From contig CAJJIY010000004.1 in the NCBI GenBank assembly GCA_905187695.1, positions 1 to 64,000 of the forward strand: a DNA stretch of 64,000 bases, given 5' to 3'. Origin of the DNA: an uncultured Eubacteriales bacterium (GTDB taxonomy: Bacteria; Bacillota; Clostridia; Oscillospirales; CAG-272). Positions 9,887 to 18,329 of the stretch are shown one piece after another. Every line of letters starts with the position of its first letter. Position 1 is the first letter of the stretch. A model generated the notes under the pieces. That model worked only from the letters and a program-made list of their open reading frames with translations, searched no databases and was not told the DNA's origin. The translations under genes and the position numbers were made by a program.

Positions 9887-9915
9887 TTGACAAATGAGCC
9901 AAAGCGTGCTATAAT
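9887..9915 (+). promoter_or_regulatory. Consensus sigma-A promoter for the polysaccharide operon
   Basis: TTGACA (9887-9892), a 17-bp spacer and TATAAT (9910-9915): a perfect housekeeping promoter 150 bp upstream of rfbF. The leader of about 140 bases contains AAAAGGC ... GCCTTTTTT (9918-9958), a weak stem followed by T residues that could act as an attenuator. Confidence 0.9.
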
Positions 9916-10064
9916 GGCAAAAGGCTATGGCGGAAAAAAGAAGAAGCCAACGCCTTTTTTATCTGAGAGCGGGTTGTCCGACACGGCGCACAAACAGCCC
10001 TTCTTTCTATTATGAAAAAGACAGAAAGCATTGTTTTCGGTGTTTATCTGCCCGGAGGATTTTT

Positions 10065-10841
10065 ATGAAAGTTGTCATATTGGCCGGTGGGTTCGGCACA
10101 CGGATCAGCGAAGAATCCTATCTGCGTCCGAAGCCGATGATCGAGATCGGCGGCATGCCGATTCTCTGGCACATTATGAAGATGTACTCTTCGTTCGGTT
10201 TCAACGATTTCGTGATCTGCGCCGGATACAAGCAGAATGTCATCAAAGAGTGGTTTGCCGATTACTATGTCAACCACAGCGATGTCACTTTTGATTTTAC
10301 CAAAAAGGAGCGGATCACGGTTCATTCGACCGAGTCCGAGCCGTGGCGCGTCACCGTGGTGGATACGGGGCTTTGCACCATGACCGGCGGCCGTCTCAAG
10401 CGCGTGGCGCGCTACATCGGCAACGAGCCGTTTTTCCTCACCTACGGGGACGGCGTGTCGGATGTCAATATCGAAAAGGAACTGGCCTTCCACCGGCAGA
10501 ACGGGAAACTGGCCACCCTCACGGCGGTTCACCCCGATTCCCGCTTCGGTGTGCTGGATATCAAGAAAGACCAGATTCAGGCTTTCCGCGAAAAGAGCGA
10601 TGCGGATGTGGGCTGGATCAACGGCGGCTTCATGATCCTGCAGCCGGAGGTACTCGGCTACATTGCGGGCGACGATACCGTGTTCGAGCGCGAACCGCTG
10701 GAAGCGCTTTGCCGGGACGGGGAACTGATGGCTTTCCGTCATCGCGGATTCTGGCAGTGCATGGACACCATGCGGGACAAGGAAAAGCTGGAATCGCTTT
10801 GGGCGGCGGGAAAAGCCCCCTGGAAACGGTGGGAGAACTGA
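10065..10841 (+). CDS. rfbF: Glucose-1-phosphate cytidylyltransferase
   Basis: A protein of 258 residues. ATG 10065 is preceded by GGAGG at 6-base spacing; the longer frame upstream is not used. It makes CDP-glucose from glucose-1-phosphate and CTP, the entry step to CDP-deoxysugars. The nucleotidyltransferase signature GGFGTR is at residues 8-13, followed by RPKPMIEIGG, where the Lys contacts the sugar phosphate. TYGDGVSDV carries the metal-binding Asp, and WINGGFMILQPEV and GFWQCMDTMRD are typical of RfbF. Length is normal for the family. It is the first gene of the polysaccharide operon, directly followed by the matching 4,6-dehydratase (1-bp gap). Confidence 0.96.
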   Translation: MKVVILAGGFGTRISEESYLRPKPMIEIGGMPILWHIMKMYSSFGFNDFVICAGYKQNVIKEWFADYYVNHSDVTFDFTKKERITVHSTESEPWRVTVVDTGLCTMTGGRLKRVARYIGNEPFFLTYGDGVSDVNIEKELAFHRQNGKLATLTAVHPDSRFGVLDIKKDQIQAFREKSDADVGWINGGFMILQPEVLGYIAGDDTVFEREPLEALCRDGELMAFRHRGFWQCMDTMRDKEKLESLWAAGKAPWKRWEN

Positions 10842-10842
10842 G

Positions 10843-11904
10843 ATGTTTGAATTTTATCCTGATTTTTATAAAGGCAAGCGCGTCTTTGTCACCGGTCACA
10901 CCGGTTTCAAGGGTGCGTGGCTCTGCCGCATTCTGAAAAACGCCGGTGCCGTTGTGACCGGATACGCGCAAAACCCGCCCACGGACCCGTCTCTTTTCGA
11001 ACTGTCCCGGGGTGCGGAGGGGATGACTTCTGTCATCGGCGACATCTGTGACGGCGACCGGCTTTCTGCCGCTTTCAGGGAGGCGCGCCCGGAGATTGTG
11101 TTCCATCTGGCGGCACAACCCCTGGTGCGCGAATCTTATCGCGCGCCCGCGCGTACATACGCGTCGAATGTGATGGGAACGGTGGGCATCCTGGAATGTG
11201 TGCGCGAAAGCGACACGGTGCGTTCTTTCCTCAATGTCACCACCGACAAGGTCTATGAGAACCGAGAGTGGGAGTGGGGCTATCGGGAAAACGAGCCGCT
11301 TTGCGGTTTCGACCCTTATTCCAACAGCAAGTCCTGCTCCGAACTGGTTACGGCCAGTTATAAAAACTCCTTCTTTTCCGACGGGCGGGTGGCCGTTTCC
11401 ACGGCGCGGGCCGGCAACGTCATCGGCGGCGGCGATTTCGCCGCGGACCGCATCATTCCCGACTGCGTGCGTGCGGCGCTGGCCGGAAAAGAAATCGTCA
11501 TCCGGAATCCCCATTCGGTGCGCCCCTATCAGCACGTGCTGGAGCCGCTTTTTGCCTATCTCATGATTGCCGCGCGGCAGTATGAGGACGGGCGTTTTGC
11601 CGGCTGTTACAATGTCGGCCCGGACGAGGGCGACTGCTATACCACCGGTGCGCTGGCAAAGCTTTTCACCGACACCTACGGCGGCTCGGCCCGCACGGTC
11701 ATCCGGCCGGACGGCGGCCCGCACGAGGCCACCTTTCTCAAACTGGATTGCTCCCGGCTGAAAAAGGTTTTCGGCTGGCATCCGGTGTGGAATCTGCCCC
11801 GGGCGGTTTCCCGCGTGGTCGATTTTACGCGGGCATATGAAAAAGGTGATGTCATCGGCGAGATGGACAGAGAGATCGCGGATTTCCTGTCGTCGGCCCG
11901 GTAA
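10843..11904 (+). CDS. rfbG: CDP-glucose 4,6-dehydratase
   Basis: A protein of 353 residues, an extended short-chain dehydrogenase. The NAD-binding motif is TGHTGFKGAWL (residues about 17-27), the dehydratase Thr-Asp pair is in VTTDKVYEN, and the Tyr-x3-Lys catalytic pair is in YSNSKSCSELV. It converts CDP-glucose to CDP-4-keto-6-deoxyglucose in the cytoplasm. ARAGNVIGGGDFAADRIIPD is a conserved CDP-glucose dehydratase segment. It follows rfbF with a 1-bp gap and is followed by rfbH, giving the standard first three steps toward CDP-3,6-dideoxyhexoses. Confidence 0.96.
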   Translation: MFEFYPDFYKGKRVFVTGHTGFKGAWLCRILKNAGAVVTGYAQNPPTDPSLFELSRGAEGMTSVIGDICDGDRLSAAFREARPEIVFHLAAQPLVRESYRAPARTYASNVMGTVGILECVRESDTVRSFLNVTTDKVYENREWEWGYRENEPLCGFDPYSNSKSCSELVTASYKNSFFSDGRVAVSTARAGNVIGGGDFAADRIIPDCVRAALAGKEIVIRNPHSVRPYQHVLEPLFAYLMIAARQYEDGRFAGCYNVGPDEGDCYTTGALAKLFTDTYGGSARTVIRPDGGPHEATFLKLDCSRLKKVFGWHPVWNLPRAVSRVVDFTRAYEKGDVIGEMDREIADFLSSAR

Positions 11905-11932
11905 GTATAGAAAAGAAAAGAGAAAAGAGAAA

Positions 11933-13273
11933 ATGCATTTCAACGGAAAAAGCGAGAGCGAGGCACGCGCGGAGATCCTGTCCCTGGTCAAGGAGTATTG
12001 CGATTCTTACCACAATCAGAAAAAGTGGCGGGAGGGCGACCGGATCTCCTATGCCTCCCGCGTGTATGACAGCGAGGAAATGACCAATCTGGTGGACAGC
12101 TCATTGGAGTTCTGGCTGACCTCCGGGCGTTATACCGAGGAGTTTGAGTCGGCGTTTGCCGCTTACCTCGGCGTGCGGTACTGCAGCCTGGTCAACTCCG
12201 GTTCCTCTGCCAATCTGCTGGCGTTCATGGCGCTGACCTCCCCGCTTCTGGGCGAGCGCGCCGTGCGCCGGGGGGACGAAGTCATCACGGTGGCGGCCGG
12301 GTTTCCCACCACGGTCACGCCGATTTTGCAGTTCGGCGCGGTGCCGGTTTTTGTGGATGTTACCATCCCGCAGTACAACATAGATGTCACGCAGCTGGAA
12401 AAGGCGCTCTCCCCCCGCACCCGGGCGGTGATGGTGGCGCACACGCTGGGCAATCCTTTTGATCTTCGCGCCGTACGCGAGTTCTGCAACCGGTACGACC
12501 TCTGGATGATTGAGGACAACTGTGACGCACTCGGCTCGGAATACGAGATCGACGGCAAGCGTTATTTCACCGGTACGATCGGCGATATCGGCACCAGCAG
12601 TTTTTATCCGCCCCATCACATGACCATGGGAGAGGGCGGCGCGGTCTATACCAAGGACGCCCTGCTTCACAAGATCATCCGGTCCCTGCGCGACTGGGGG
12701 CGGGATTGCGTGTGTCCCTCCGGCCGGGATAACCTCTGCGGCCACCGCTTTGACCGTCAGTACGGCGAGCTTCCGCTCGGGTACGACCACAAATATGTTT
12801 ATTCTCATTTCGGCTACAACCTCAAGGCCACCGATCTGCAGGCGGCCGTCGGGTGCGCCCAGATCAAAAAATTCCCGGGCTTTGTGGCCCGCCGCCGGCA
12901 CAATTTCGCGCGGCTGCGCGCGGCGCTGGAGCCGGTCGCGGACAAACTGATCCTGCCCGAGGCCGCGCCTCATTCCGCACCCTCCTGGTTCGGTTTTCTC
13001 ATGACCTGCCGCGAGGGGGTCAGCCGGGACGCACTGATCGGTTTTCTGGAATCGCACGGCGTGCAGACCCGGATGCTCTTTGCGGGCAACCTCATCAAGC
13101 ACCCCTGCTTTGACAGCCTGCGCAGGAGCGGCACCGGTTACCGCGTCGTGGGCGATCTTTCGGTCACGGACGAGATTATGGACAAGACCTTCTGGGTCGG
13201 CGTCTATCCCGGCATGACCGATGAAATGATCGACTATATGGCCCGCATAATCCGGGAAGGACTGAATGTATGA
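11933..13273 (+). CDS. rfbH: CDP-4-keto-6-deoxyglucose 3-dehydrase (E1, RfbH/DdhC type)
   Basis: A protein of 446 residues; ATG 11933 begins the conserved N-terminus. It is a PMP-dependent enzyme of the aminotransferase fold that removes the C3 hydroxyl of CDP-4-keto-6-deoxyglucose. The diagnostic site is PPHHMTMGEGGAV, where His replaces the Schiff-base Lys of ordinary aminotransferases, as in E1 of ascarylose biosynthesis. Cysteines in DCVCPSGRDNLCGHRF fit the [2Fe-2S] site of this family. E1 normally needs an NADH-dependent Fe-S flavoprotein (E3; AscD/DdhD/RfbI), and none is encoded nearby. Its stop overlaps the glf start by 4 bp. Confidence 0.93.
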   Translation: MHFNGKSESEARAEILSLVKEYCDSYHNQKKWREGDRISYASRVYDSEEMTNLVDSSLEFWLTSGRYTEEFESAFAAYLGVRYCSLVNSGSSANLLAFMALTSPLLGERAVRRGDEVITVAAGFPTTVTPILQFGAVPVFVDVTIPQYNIDVTQLEKALSPRTRAVMVAHTLGNPFDLRAVREFCNRYDLWMIEDNCDALGSEYEIDGKRYFTGTIGDIGTSSFYPPHHMTMGEGGAVYTKDALLHKIIRSLRDWGRDCVCPSGRDNLCGHRFDRQYGELPLGYDHKYVYSHFGYNLKATDLQAAVGCAQIKKFPGFVARRRHNFARLRAALEPVADKLILPEAAPHSAPSWFGFLMTCREGVSRDALIGFLESHGVQTRMLFAGNLIKHPCFDSLRRSGTGYRVVGDLSVTDEIMDKTFWVGVYPGMTDEMIDYMARIIREGLNV

Positions 13274-14394
13274 GTTGCCCGCCGTTTGACTATCTCATCG
13301 TCGGCGCAGGGCTTTTCGGCGCGGTGTTCGCACAGGAGGCCACCGCCGCCGGCAAAAAATGCCTGGTGCTGGATAAGCGGCCACATATCGGCGGAAACAT
13401 TTATACCGAACGGATAAACGGCATTGATGTGCACCGTTACGGCGCACATATTTTCCACACCGACGACCGAGAAGTGTGGGCGTATGTCAACCGTTTCGCT
13501 TCTTTCAACCGCTATACCAACAGCCCGGTGGCCGATTACCGCGGGGAAATTTACAATCTGCCCTTCAACATGAACACCTTCCACGCCATGTGGGGCGTGC
13601 GCACCCCCGCTCAGGCGCGCGAAAAGATCGCCGCGCAGATCCGGGAGGCCGGCATTACCGAGCCGAAAAACCTGGAGGAACAGGCCATTTCGCTGGTCGG
13701 CACCGACATTTACGAAAAACTGGTCAAAGGGTATACCGAAAAGCAGTGGGGCAGACCCTGCCGCGAACTGCCGGCCTTCATCATCCGGCGGCTTCCGGTT
13801 CGTTTTACCTATGACAACAACTATTTCAACAATCGCTATCAGGGCGTCCCGGACGAGGGCTATACCGCGCTGATCGCGCGGTTGCTGGAGGGGTGCGAGG
13901 TGCGCCTTCTCACGGACTATCTTTCGGATCGCGCGGGTTTCGACGCGCTGGCCGTAAAAACGGTCTATACCGGCCCGCTGGACGGGTTCTTCGGGTATTG
14001 TTATGGTCCGCTCCTGTGGCGCAGTCTGCGCTTTGAGACCGAGGTGCTGGATACCGATAACTATCAGGGCAACGCCGTGGTCAACTATACCGCCGCCGAG
14101 GTGCCCTTTACCCGGATTATCGAGCACAAGCATTTCACCTTCGGCACAGGTGAGGGGACCGTCATCAGCCGGGAATATCCGGACGAGTGGCAGCCGGGCA
14201 AAGAGCCTTATTACCCTTTGAACAACGAAGAGACCGAGGCGCTTTGCGCCCGCTACCGGGCGCTTGCAAAGGCGGAGCGCCGCGTGATTTTCGGCGGCCG
14301 GTTGGGTGAATATAAGTATTACGACATGGATCAGATTGTCCGGCGGGCGCTGACGGCGGCCGCAGACGAACTGGGAAAGGAATCCGAACCATGA
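13270..14394 (+). CDS. glf: UDP-galactopyranose mutase
   Basis: A protein of 374 residues. It interconverts UDP-galactopyranose and UDP-galactofuranose using reduced FAD. The FAD-binding motif is VGAGLFGAVFAQEA (residues about 11-24). Family signatures are HIGGNIYTE, HRYGAHIFHTDD and YTEKQWG, plus arginines near ISREYPDEW and the C-terminal YKYYDMDQIVRRAL. Length matches bacterial Glf. It sits in the sugar-nucleotide part of the operon, overlapping rfbH and the next glycosyltransferase by 4 bp each, so the polymer made here probably contains galactofuranose. Confidence 0.96.
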   Translation: MSCPPFDYLIVGAGLFGAVFAQEATAAGKKCLVLDKRPHIGGNIYTERINGIDVHRYGAHIFHTDDREVWAYVNRFASFNRYTNSPVADYRGEIYNLPFNMNTFHAMWGVRTPAQAREKIAAQIREAGITEPKNLEEQAISLVGTDIYEKLVKGYTEKQWGRPCRELPAFIIRRLPVRFTYDNNYFNNRYQGVPDEGYTALIARLLEGCEVRLLTDYLSDRAGFDALAVKTVYTGPLDGFFGYCYGPLLWRSLRFETEVLDTDNYQGNAVVNYTAAEVPFTRIIEHKHFTFGTGEGTVISREYPDEWQPGKEPYYPLNNEETEALCARYRALAKAERRVIFGGRLGEYKYYDMDQIVRRALTAAADELGKESEP

Positions 14395-15437
14395 ACGAAC
14401 AGGAACAAAAGGCCCCTTTTGTCTCTATCACGCTGGTCTGCTACAATTACGCGCACCTGCTTTCGCGGGCGCTGGAGGCCATCGGACGGCAGACCTTCCG
14501 CGATTTCGAGGTAATTTTCATCGACAACGGCGGCACCGACAATTCCATGCAGGTGGCCAAAGAATTTTTCGCGGCACATCCCGATATCCGCGCCACACTG
14601 CTCCGGAACGACGATCCCGACCACAGCAACGCGTTCGGCGAAAATCTGGCGGTGGCGCACGCCACCGGGGAATATCTCCTGTTTCACGATGCCGATGACT
14701 GGATGGACGACAACTGTCTGGAACTGCTTGCAGCCGCGGCGCGCTGCACGGATGCCGACCGCGTCATCTGTTCTTTCAGGGATGTCAATGATGACGGCAA
14801 GGTTCTGCAGACCCAGCGGGTTTCGCCGGAGAAGTACCGGAGCAAATGGAACTACGGTATGCAGCAGGGCAATCTTTTCCGCCGGTCGCTGTATGTGGAA
14901 AACGGCCTTCGGACGGTGGATTCGGTTTTTCTTGATGCCATCAAAACTTTCGCGTTCAACCGGGTTGCCCGGAAGATCGGCTTTGTGGAACCTGTTTGTT
15001 ACAATTATCTGGTGCACACCGATTCCACCTCCCGCAACAAGGAACTGCATCACGGGATGTGGGAGGTGCCGCGAAAGACCTTCGGCGTAATCCTTTCCGA
15101 AATGTATGAGACTTATGCGGCGTTGACCGATCAAGAAGATCGCTTGCGCGCCGAACAGCAGATAACCAAGATCTATTATGCCTATATCTTTCAGTTTCTT
15201 CGGAAAGCGCCGTTTCGTGATACGAAAGAGAGTTACCGGAGGCTGCACGCCATGATGCGGGAAAAGTTCCCGCGCTATCTGAAAAATCCCTATCTCACCC
15301 TGCGCAAAAAATTCGGCAACCGGTTTTATGCCCGGCTGGCCACAGTCCTGCCCTCATTCTGCGAGCGGACGCATCTGATGATTCCCGCGCTGTGGTGCTA
15401 TCATATGATCTCCAAACTGATTTACATTCCTGTATGA
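14391..15437 (+). CDS. Family 2 glycosyltransferase
   Basis: A protein of 348 residues. The N-terminal GT-A fold begins SITLVCYNYAHLLSRAL, with FIDNGGTDNSM as the first nucleotide-binding Asp region and LFHDADDWMDDNC as the DxD-type metal site. No membrane segment is obvious, so it is probably cytoplasmic or peripheral. The C-terminal third is basic (for example PRYLKNPYLTLRKKFGNR), consistent with membrane-surface contact. It overlaps glf by 4 bp and may transfer one of the unusual sugars made by the neighbouring genes; donor and acceptor cannot be read from sequence. Confidence 0.88.
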   Translation: MNEQEQKAPFVSITLVCYNYAHLLSRALEAIGRQTFRDFEVIFIDNGGTDNSMQVAKEFFAAHPDIRATLLRNDDPDHSNAFGENLAVAHATGEYLLFHDADDWMDDNCLELLAAAARCTDADRVICSFRDVNDDGKVLQTQRVSPEKYRSKWNYGMQQGNLFRRSLYVENGLRTVDSVFLDAIKTFAFNRVARKIGFVEPVCYNYLVHTDSTSRNKELHHGMWEVPRKTFGVILSEMYETYAALTDQEDRLRAEQQITKIYYAYIFQFLRKAPFRDTKESYRRLHAMMREKFPRYLKNPYLTLRKKFGNRFYARLATVLPSFCERTHLMIPALWCYHMISKLIYIPV

Positions 15438-15456
15438 GAGGACGGGCACTGCATAT

Positions 15457-17058
15457 ATGAGTTCCCTTTGCGAAAAACTGTGCCGTGTGCGGCGGGTGTT
15501 CCTGCCGGATGCGGCTGACCGGGAAAGCGCCGTGCGGACCCCATGGGTCCTGCGGGCTACCTATCTGTATCTGGCGCTTCCCTTCGTCATTTTCGCGTTG
15601 GGTTGGATGCGCCTTTTCATCGGCATACCGGTGGCGCTTCTTTTGTGCTTTTGCCTTTATCTTTCCTGCCGGGAGGCGCCGGCTGTGCCGGCGCTTCCGG
15701 TCCAGCGGCGGACCGTGCCGTATTTTTGCCTTCTTCTTTTTGTGGTGTTGCTGGTGGTGTTTTTTTCGGGCATCGGTGGGTTTTCCTACCAGAACGACGA
15801 TCATTACTGGCGCAATTCCATTTTCGAGGCGCTGGTCAGATACCGCTTTCCCGTGCGTGAAACCTGGGGGGACGGCACTCAGGTCGGCCTCATTTACTAC
15901 ATCGGTTACTGGCTTCCCGCCGCGCTCTTCGGCAAGCTTTTCGGCGTGGGCGCGGGTTATGTGTTTCTTTTCCTGTGGACGGTTTTGGGGGTGCTCCTTT
16001 TTTCGGAACTGCTCATGGCCGTTTTCCGCCGTCACGCGGTTTCTTTGCTGATCTTTTTCTTTGCTTTCAGCGGGCTTGATCTGGTTGTCCATCTGGTCAA
16101 CGGGAATTTCGCGGCGCTTTGGGGCGTGGGTCACCTGGAATGGGGAGAGGCCACTTTTCAGTATTCTTCTTTTGTCACCCAACTTTATTGGACTTTCAAT
16201 CAGGCGCTGCCCGCGTGGCTTTTCACCCTTGCGCTTTTTCTGCAGAAGAACAACCGGAATATGATTTTTCTCCTGGGGTTGATGCCGCTTTGCAGCGCTT
16301 TTCCTTTTGTGGGACTTCTCCCGTTTGCCGTGTATCTCATGGTTTCCCGGCATTATAAAGACGAAAACGGCAAGGCGCTTCACGGGAAAGCCCGGGTTTC
16401 GGCTTTCTTCCGGGATACGCTGACGCTGCCCAATCTGTTGGGCGGCGGGATCTCCGGTCTTCTTTCGGCGCTCTATCTTTTCGGAAATGCGCGTCTTGGC
16501 GGCGGGCAGAGCGACGGCGGGCGGGGGCTTCATCTGGTCTTTTCCGAATATGATTCCGCGCTGTCGTTTCTGGCCTCCTATCTGCTTTTTGTCATTTTCG
16601 AGTTTTTGCTTTATTTCATCCTCATCTGGCCTTACCGCCACCGGGAGCCGATGTTTTATCTGACGCTGGCGGTGCTGTTGCTGACGCCCCTGCCGGCCAT
16701 CGGGCTGGGGTACGATTTTTGTATGCGGGTCTCCATTCCGGGGCTTTTGGTGCTTTTTTTAATGGTGGCGGATACGCTGCCGCAGATGTGGCGCGACTGC
16801 CGCTCGCCGGAAAAAGAAACGCGGGTCTCTGCGCGGATCCTCACGGGCTTGCTCTGCCTTTGCCTGCTGATCGGGGCGCGCACGCCTTTTAACGAATTTG
16901 CGCGCTCGGTGGATCAGACGATCAGAGCGGGGAATACCAAAAGGCGGAGCTTTCCGCTCATGCTGACCCAGGGGGAGGAAAATTTCGTTCAGCCCATCCA
17001 AAACAGCTTTTTTTATCGCTATATCGCGGCTCCGGGAAGAGGTGAGGGCAAGCCATGA
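15457..17058 (+). CDS. Polytopic membrane protein, possible GT-C glycosyltransferase or polymerase
   Basis: A protein of 533 residues with about 11-12 hydrophobic helices. After the second or third helix is an extracytoplasmic loop GFSYQNDDHYWRNSIF with an Asp-Asp pair, the position where GT-C transferases hold their catalytic acid. A short soluble N-terminus (about 30 residues) precedes the first helix. The gene lies between a GT2 gene and the flippase, overlapping the latter by 4 bp, the usual place for a polymerase or lipid-linked-sugar transferase. I do not recognise a named family, and an O-antigen polymerase-like role is equally possible. Confidence 0.6.
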   Translation: MSSLCEKLCRVRRVFLPDAADRESAVRTPWVLRATYLYLALPFVIFALGWMRLFIGIPVALLLCFCLYLSCREAPAVPALPVQRRTVPYFCLLLFVVLLVVFFSGIGGFSYQNDDHYWRNSIFEALVRYRFPVRETWGDGTQVGLIYYIGYWLPAALFGKLFGVGAGYVFLFLWTVLGVLLFSELLMAVFRRHAVSLLIFFFAFSGLDLVVHLVNGNFAALWGVGHLEWGEATFQYSSFVTQLYWTFNQALPAWLFTLALFLQKNNRNMIFLLGLMPLCSAFPFVGLLPFAVYLMVSRHYKDENGKALHGKARVSAFFRDTLTLPNLLGGGISGLLSALYLFGNARLGGGQSDGGRGLHLVFSEYDSALSFLASYLLFVIFEFLLYFILIWPYRHREPMFYLTLAVLLLTPLPAIGLGYDFCMRVSIPGLLVLFLMVADTLPQMWRDCRSPEKETRVSARILTGLLCLCLLIGARTPFNEFARSVDQTIRAGNTKRRSFPLMLTQGEENFVQPIQNSFFYRYIAAPGRGEGKP

Positions 17059-18329
17059 AAAAAATTTTAAAGCCTGCCCGCACGGCCGCCCGCAAATATA
17101 AAAAACAGCTGGGCGACTCGGCCTTCAGCATCCTGGGGCTTGTGCTGATGAATGCGGTGGCGCAGATTGCGGTCTATCCGCTCCTGGCACGGCGTCTGGG
17201 CACGGCCGGCTACGGACAGATGCAATATCTGCTGGCCTATGTCAACATCATCACGGTCTCGGTCGGGTGCGCTACCGGGCTTGCGCGGATGACCGCCCCG
17301 GCCGGAGAGCGCGAGCAGGATAACGGCGATTATCATCTTTTCCTTTTGGCGGTCTGCCTGTTGGGGATTCCGTTTGTGTGGCTCATCTGCCGGTTCGGCG
17401 GGGTTTCGCTCACACAGCGCACGGCCTTTTGGTATTATATCCTTTTCGTGGCCATGGCCTTCCGCTATTATGCGGATGTGGCCTTCAAGCTGACGCTTAA
17501 TTATCGCGGCTATTTTCTTTACTATCTCATGATCAGCGTGGGTTACGCCGGGGGCGTTTTCCTTTTTTTGAGAACAGGCGTCTGGCCGCTGGCGCTGGTG
17601 CCCGGCGAACTTTCGGGCGTGGCGTTTGCCTTCCTTTACGGCAACACTCTGCGCCGCCGTGCCTTTTTACCCACCAGATCTTTCCCGCGGGTCTTCCGCG
17701 CAATCCTGCTTCTGTGTCTTTCAGAGGGCATCTCCAACCTGATTTTCAATGCCGACCGGTTGCTGCTCAAATGGCTCATTGACGACTGCGCCGTCACGGT
17801 CTATTATCTGGCCACGCTGGTGGGCAAGACCATGTCGCTGGTCAGCACGCCGCTTTGCGGGGTGCTGATGGGCTATCTGGCGCGGTATGAGGGCGGTTTC
17901 GGCCGCCGCGGTATGAAAAAGATCACGCTGGCGGCGCTGGCGGCCGTTCCGGTTTTCACGGGACTTTGCGTGTTAGGCGGCTTTTTGGTGCTGTTGCTTC
18001 TTTATCCCGGCGAGCGGGTGGCGGTCACGCCCTATCTGTGGGTGGGCAGTCTTTCGCAGGTGCTGTTCTTTACGGCCGGCATCCTTTGCGTCATTTTGCT
18101 CCGCTTTGCCAAAAAATCGTTCCAGGTGCTTGTCAACGGCGTTTTCGGCGTTTGCTTTTTGGCTTTCGGTATTCCGGCCACAGTCCTTTTCGGGCTTTGG
18201 GGGTTTGCGCTTGCCATGGTGGCGGCCAATCTGGTCCGCTTTTTGCTGGCGCTGTTCCTTGGCTTTTACTGCGCCGCGCACCCCGCCCCGGAAGAAGATC
18301 TTCCCACCTTTGAGAAAGGAGCGTCATGA
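17055..18329 (+). CDS. Oligosaccharide flippase (Wzx/MOP-like)
   Basis: A protein of 424 residues with about 12 predicted membrane helices. The N-terminus (FSILGLVLMNAVAQIAVYPLLARRLGTAGYG, shown here only by its start and end features: a long helix ending in LARRLGTAGYGQ) is the hallmark of polysaccharide transporters of the MOP superfamily. It would flip undecaprenyl-linked repeat units across the cytoplasmic membrane. It overlaps both neighbours by 4 bp, placing it in the same operon as the glycosyltransferases. Confidence 0.87.
   Translation: MKKILKPARTAARKYKKQLGDSAFSILGLVLMNAVAQIAVYPLLARRLGTAGYGQMQYLLAYVNIITVSVGCATGLARMTAPAGEREQDNGDYHLFLLAVCLLGIPFVWLICRFGGVSLTQRTAFWYYILFVAMAFRYYADVAFKLTLNYRGYFLYYLMISVGYAGGVFLFLRTGVWPLALVPGELSGVAFAFLYGNTLRRRAFLPTRSFPRVFRAILLLCLSEGISNLIFNADRLLLKWLIDDCAVTVYYLATLVGKTMSLVSTPLCGVLMGYLARYEGGFGRRGMKKITLAALAAVPVFTGLCVLGGFLVLLLLYPGERVAVTPYLWVGSLSQVLFFTAGILCVILLRFAKKSFQVLVNGVFGVCFLAFGIPATVLFGLWGFALAMVAANLVRFLLALFLGFYCAAHPAPEEDLPTFEKGAS

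Noticed and set aside
9914..10015. Small leader peptide in the polysaccharide operon leader
   Set aside because: Its ATG overlaps the -10 box, it would lie at or before the transcription start, and no ribosome binding site is present.
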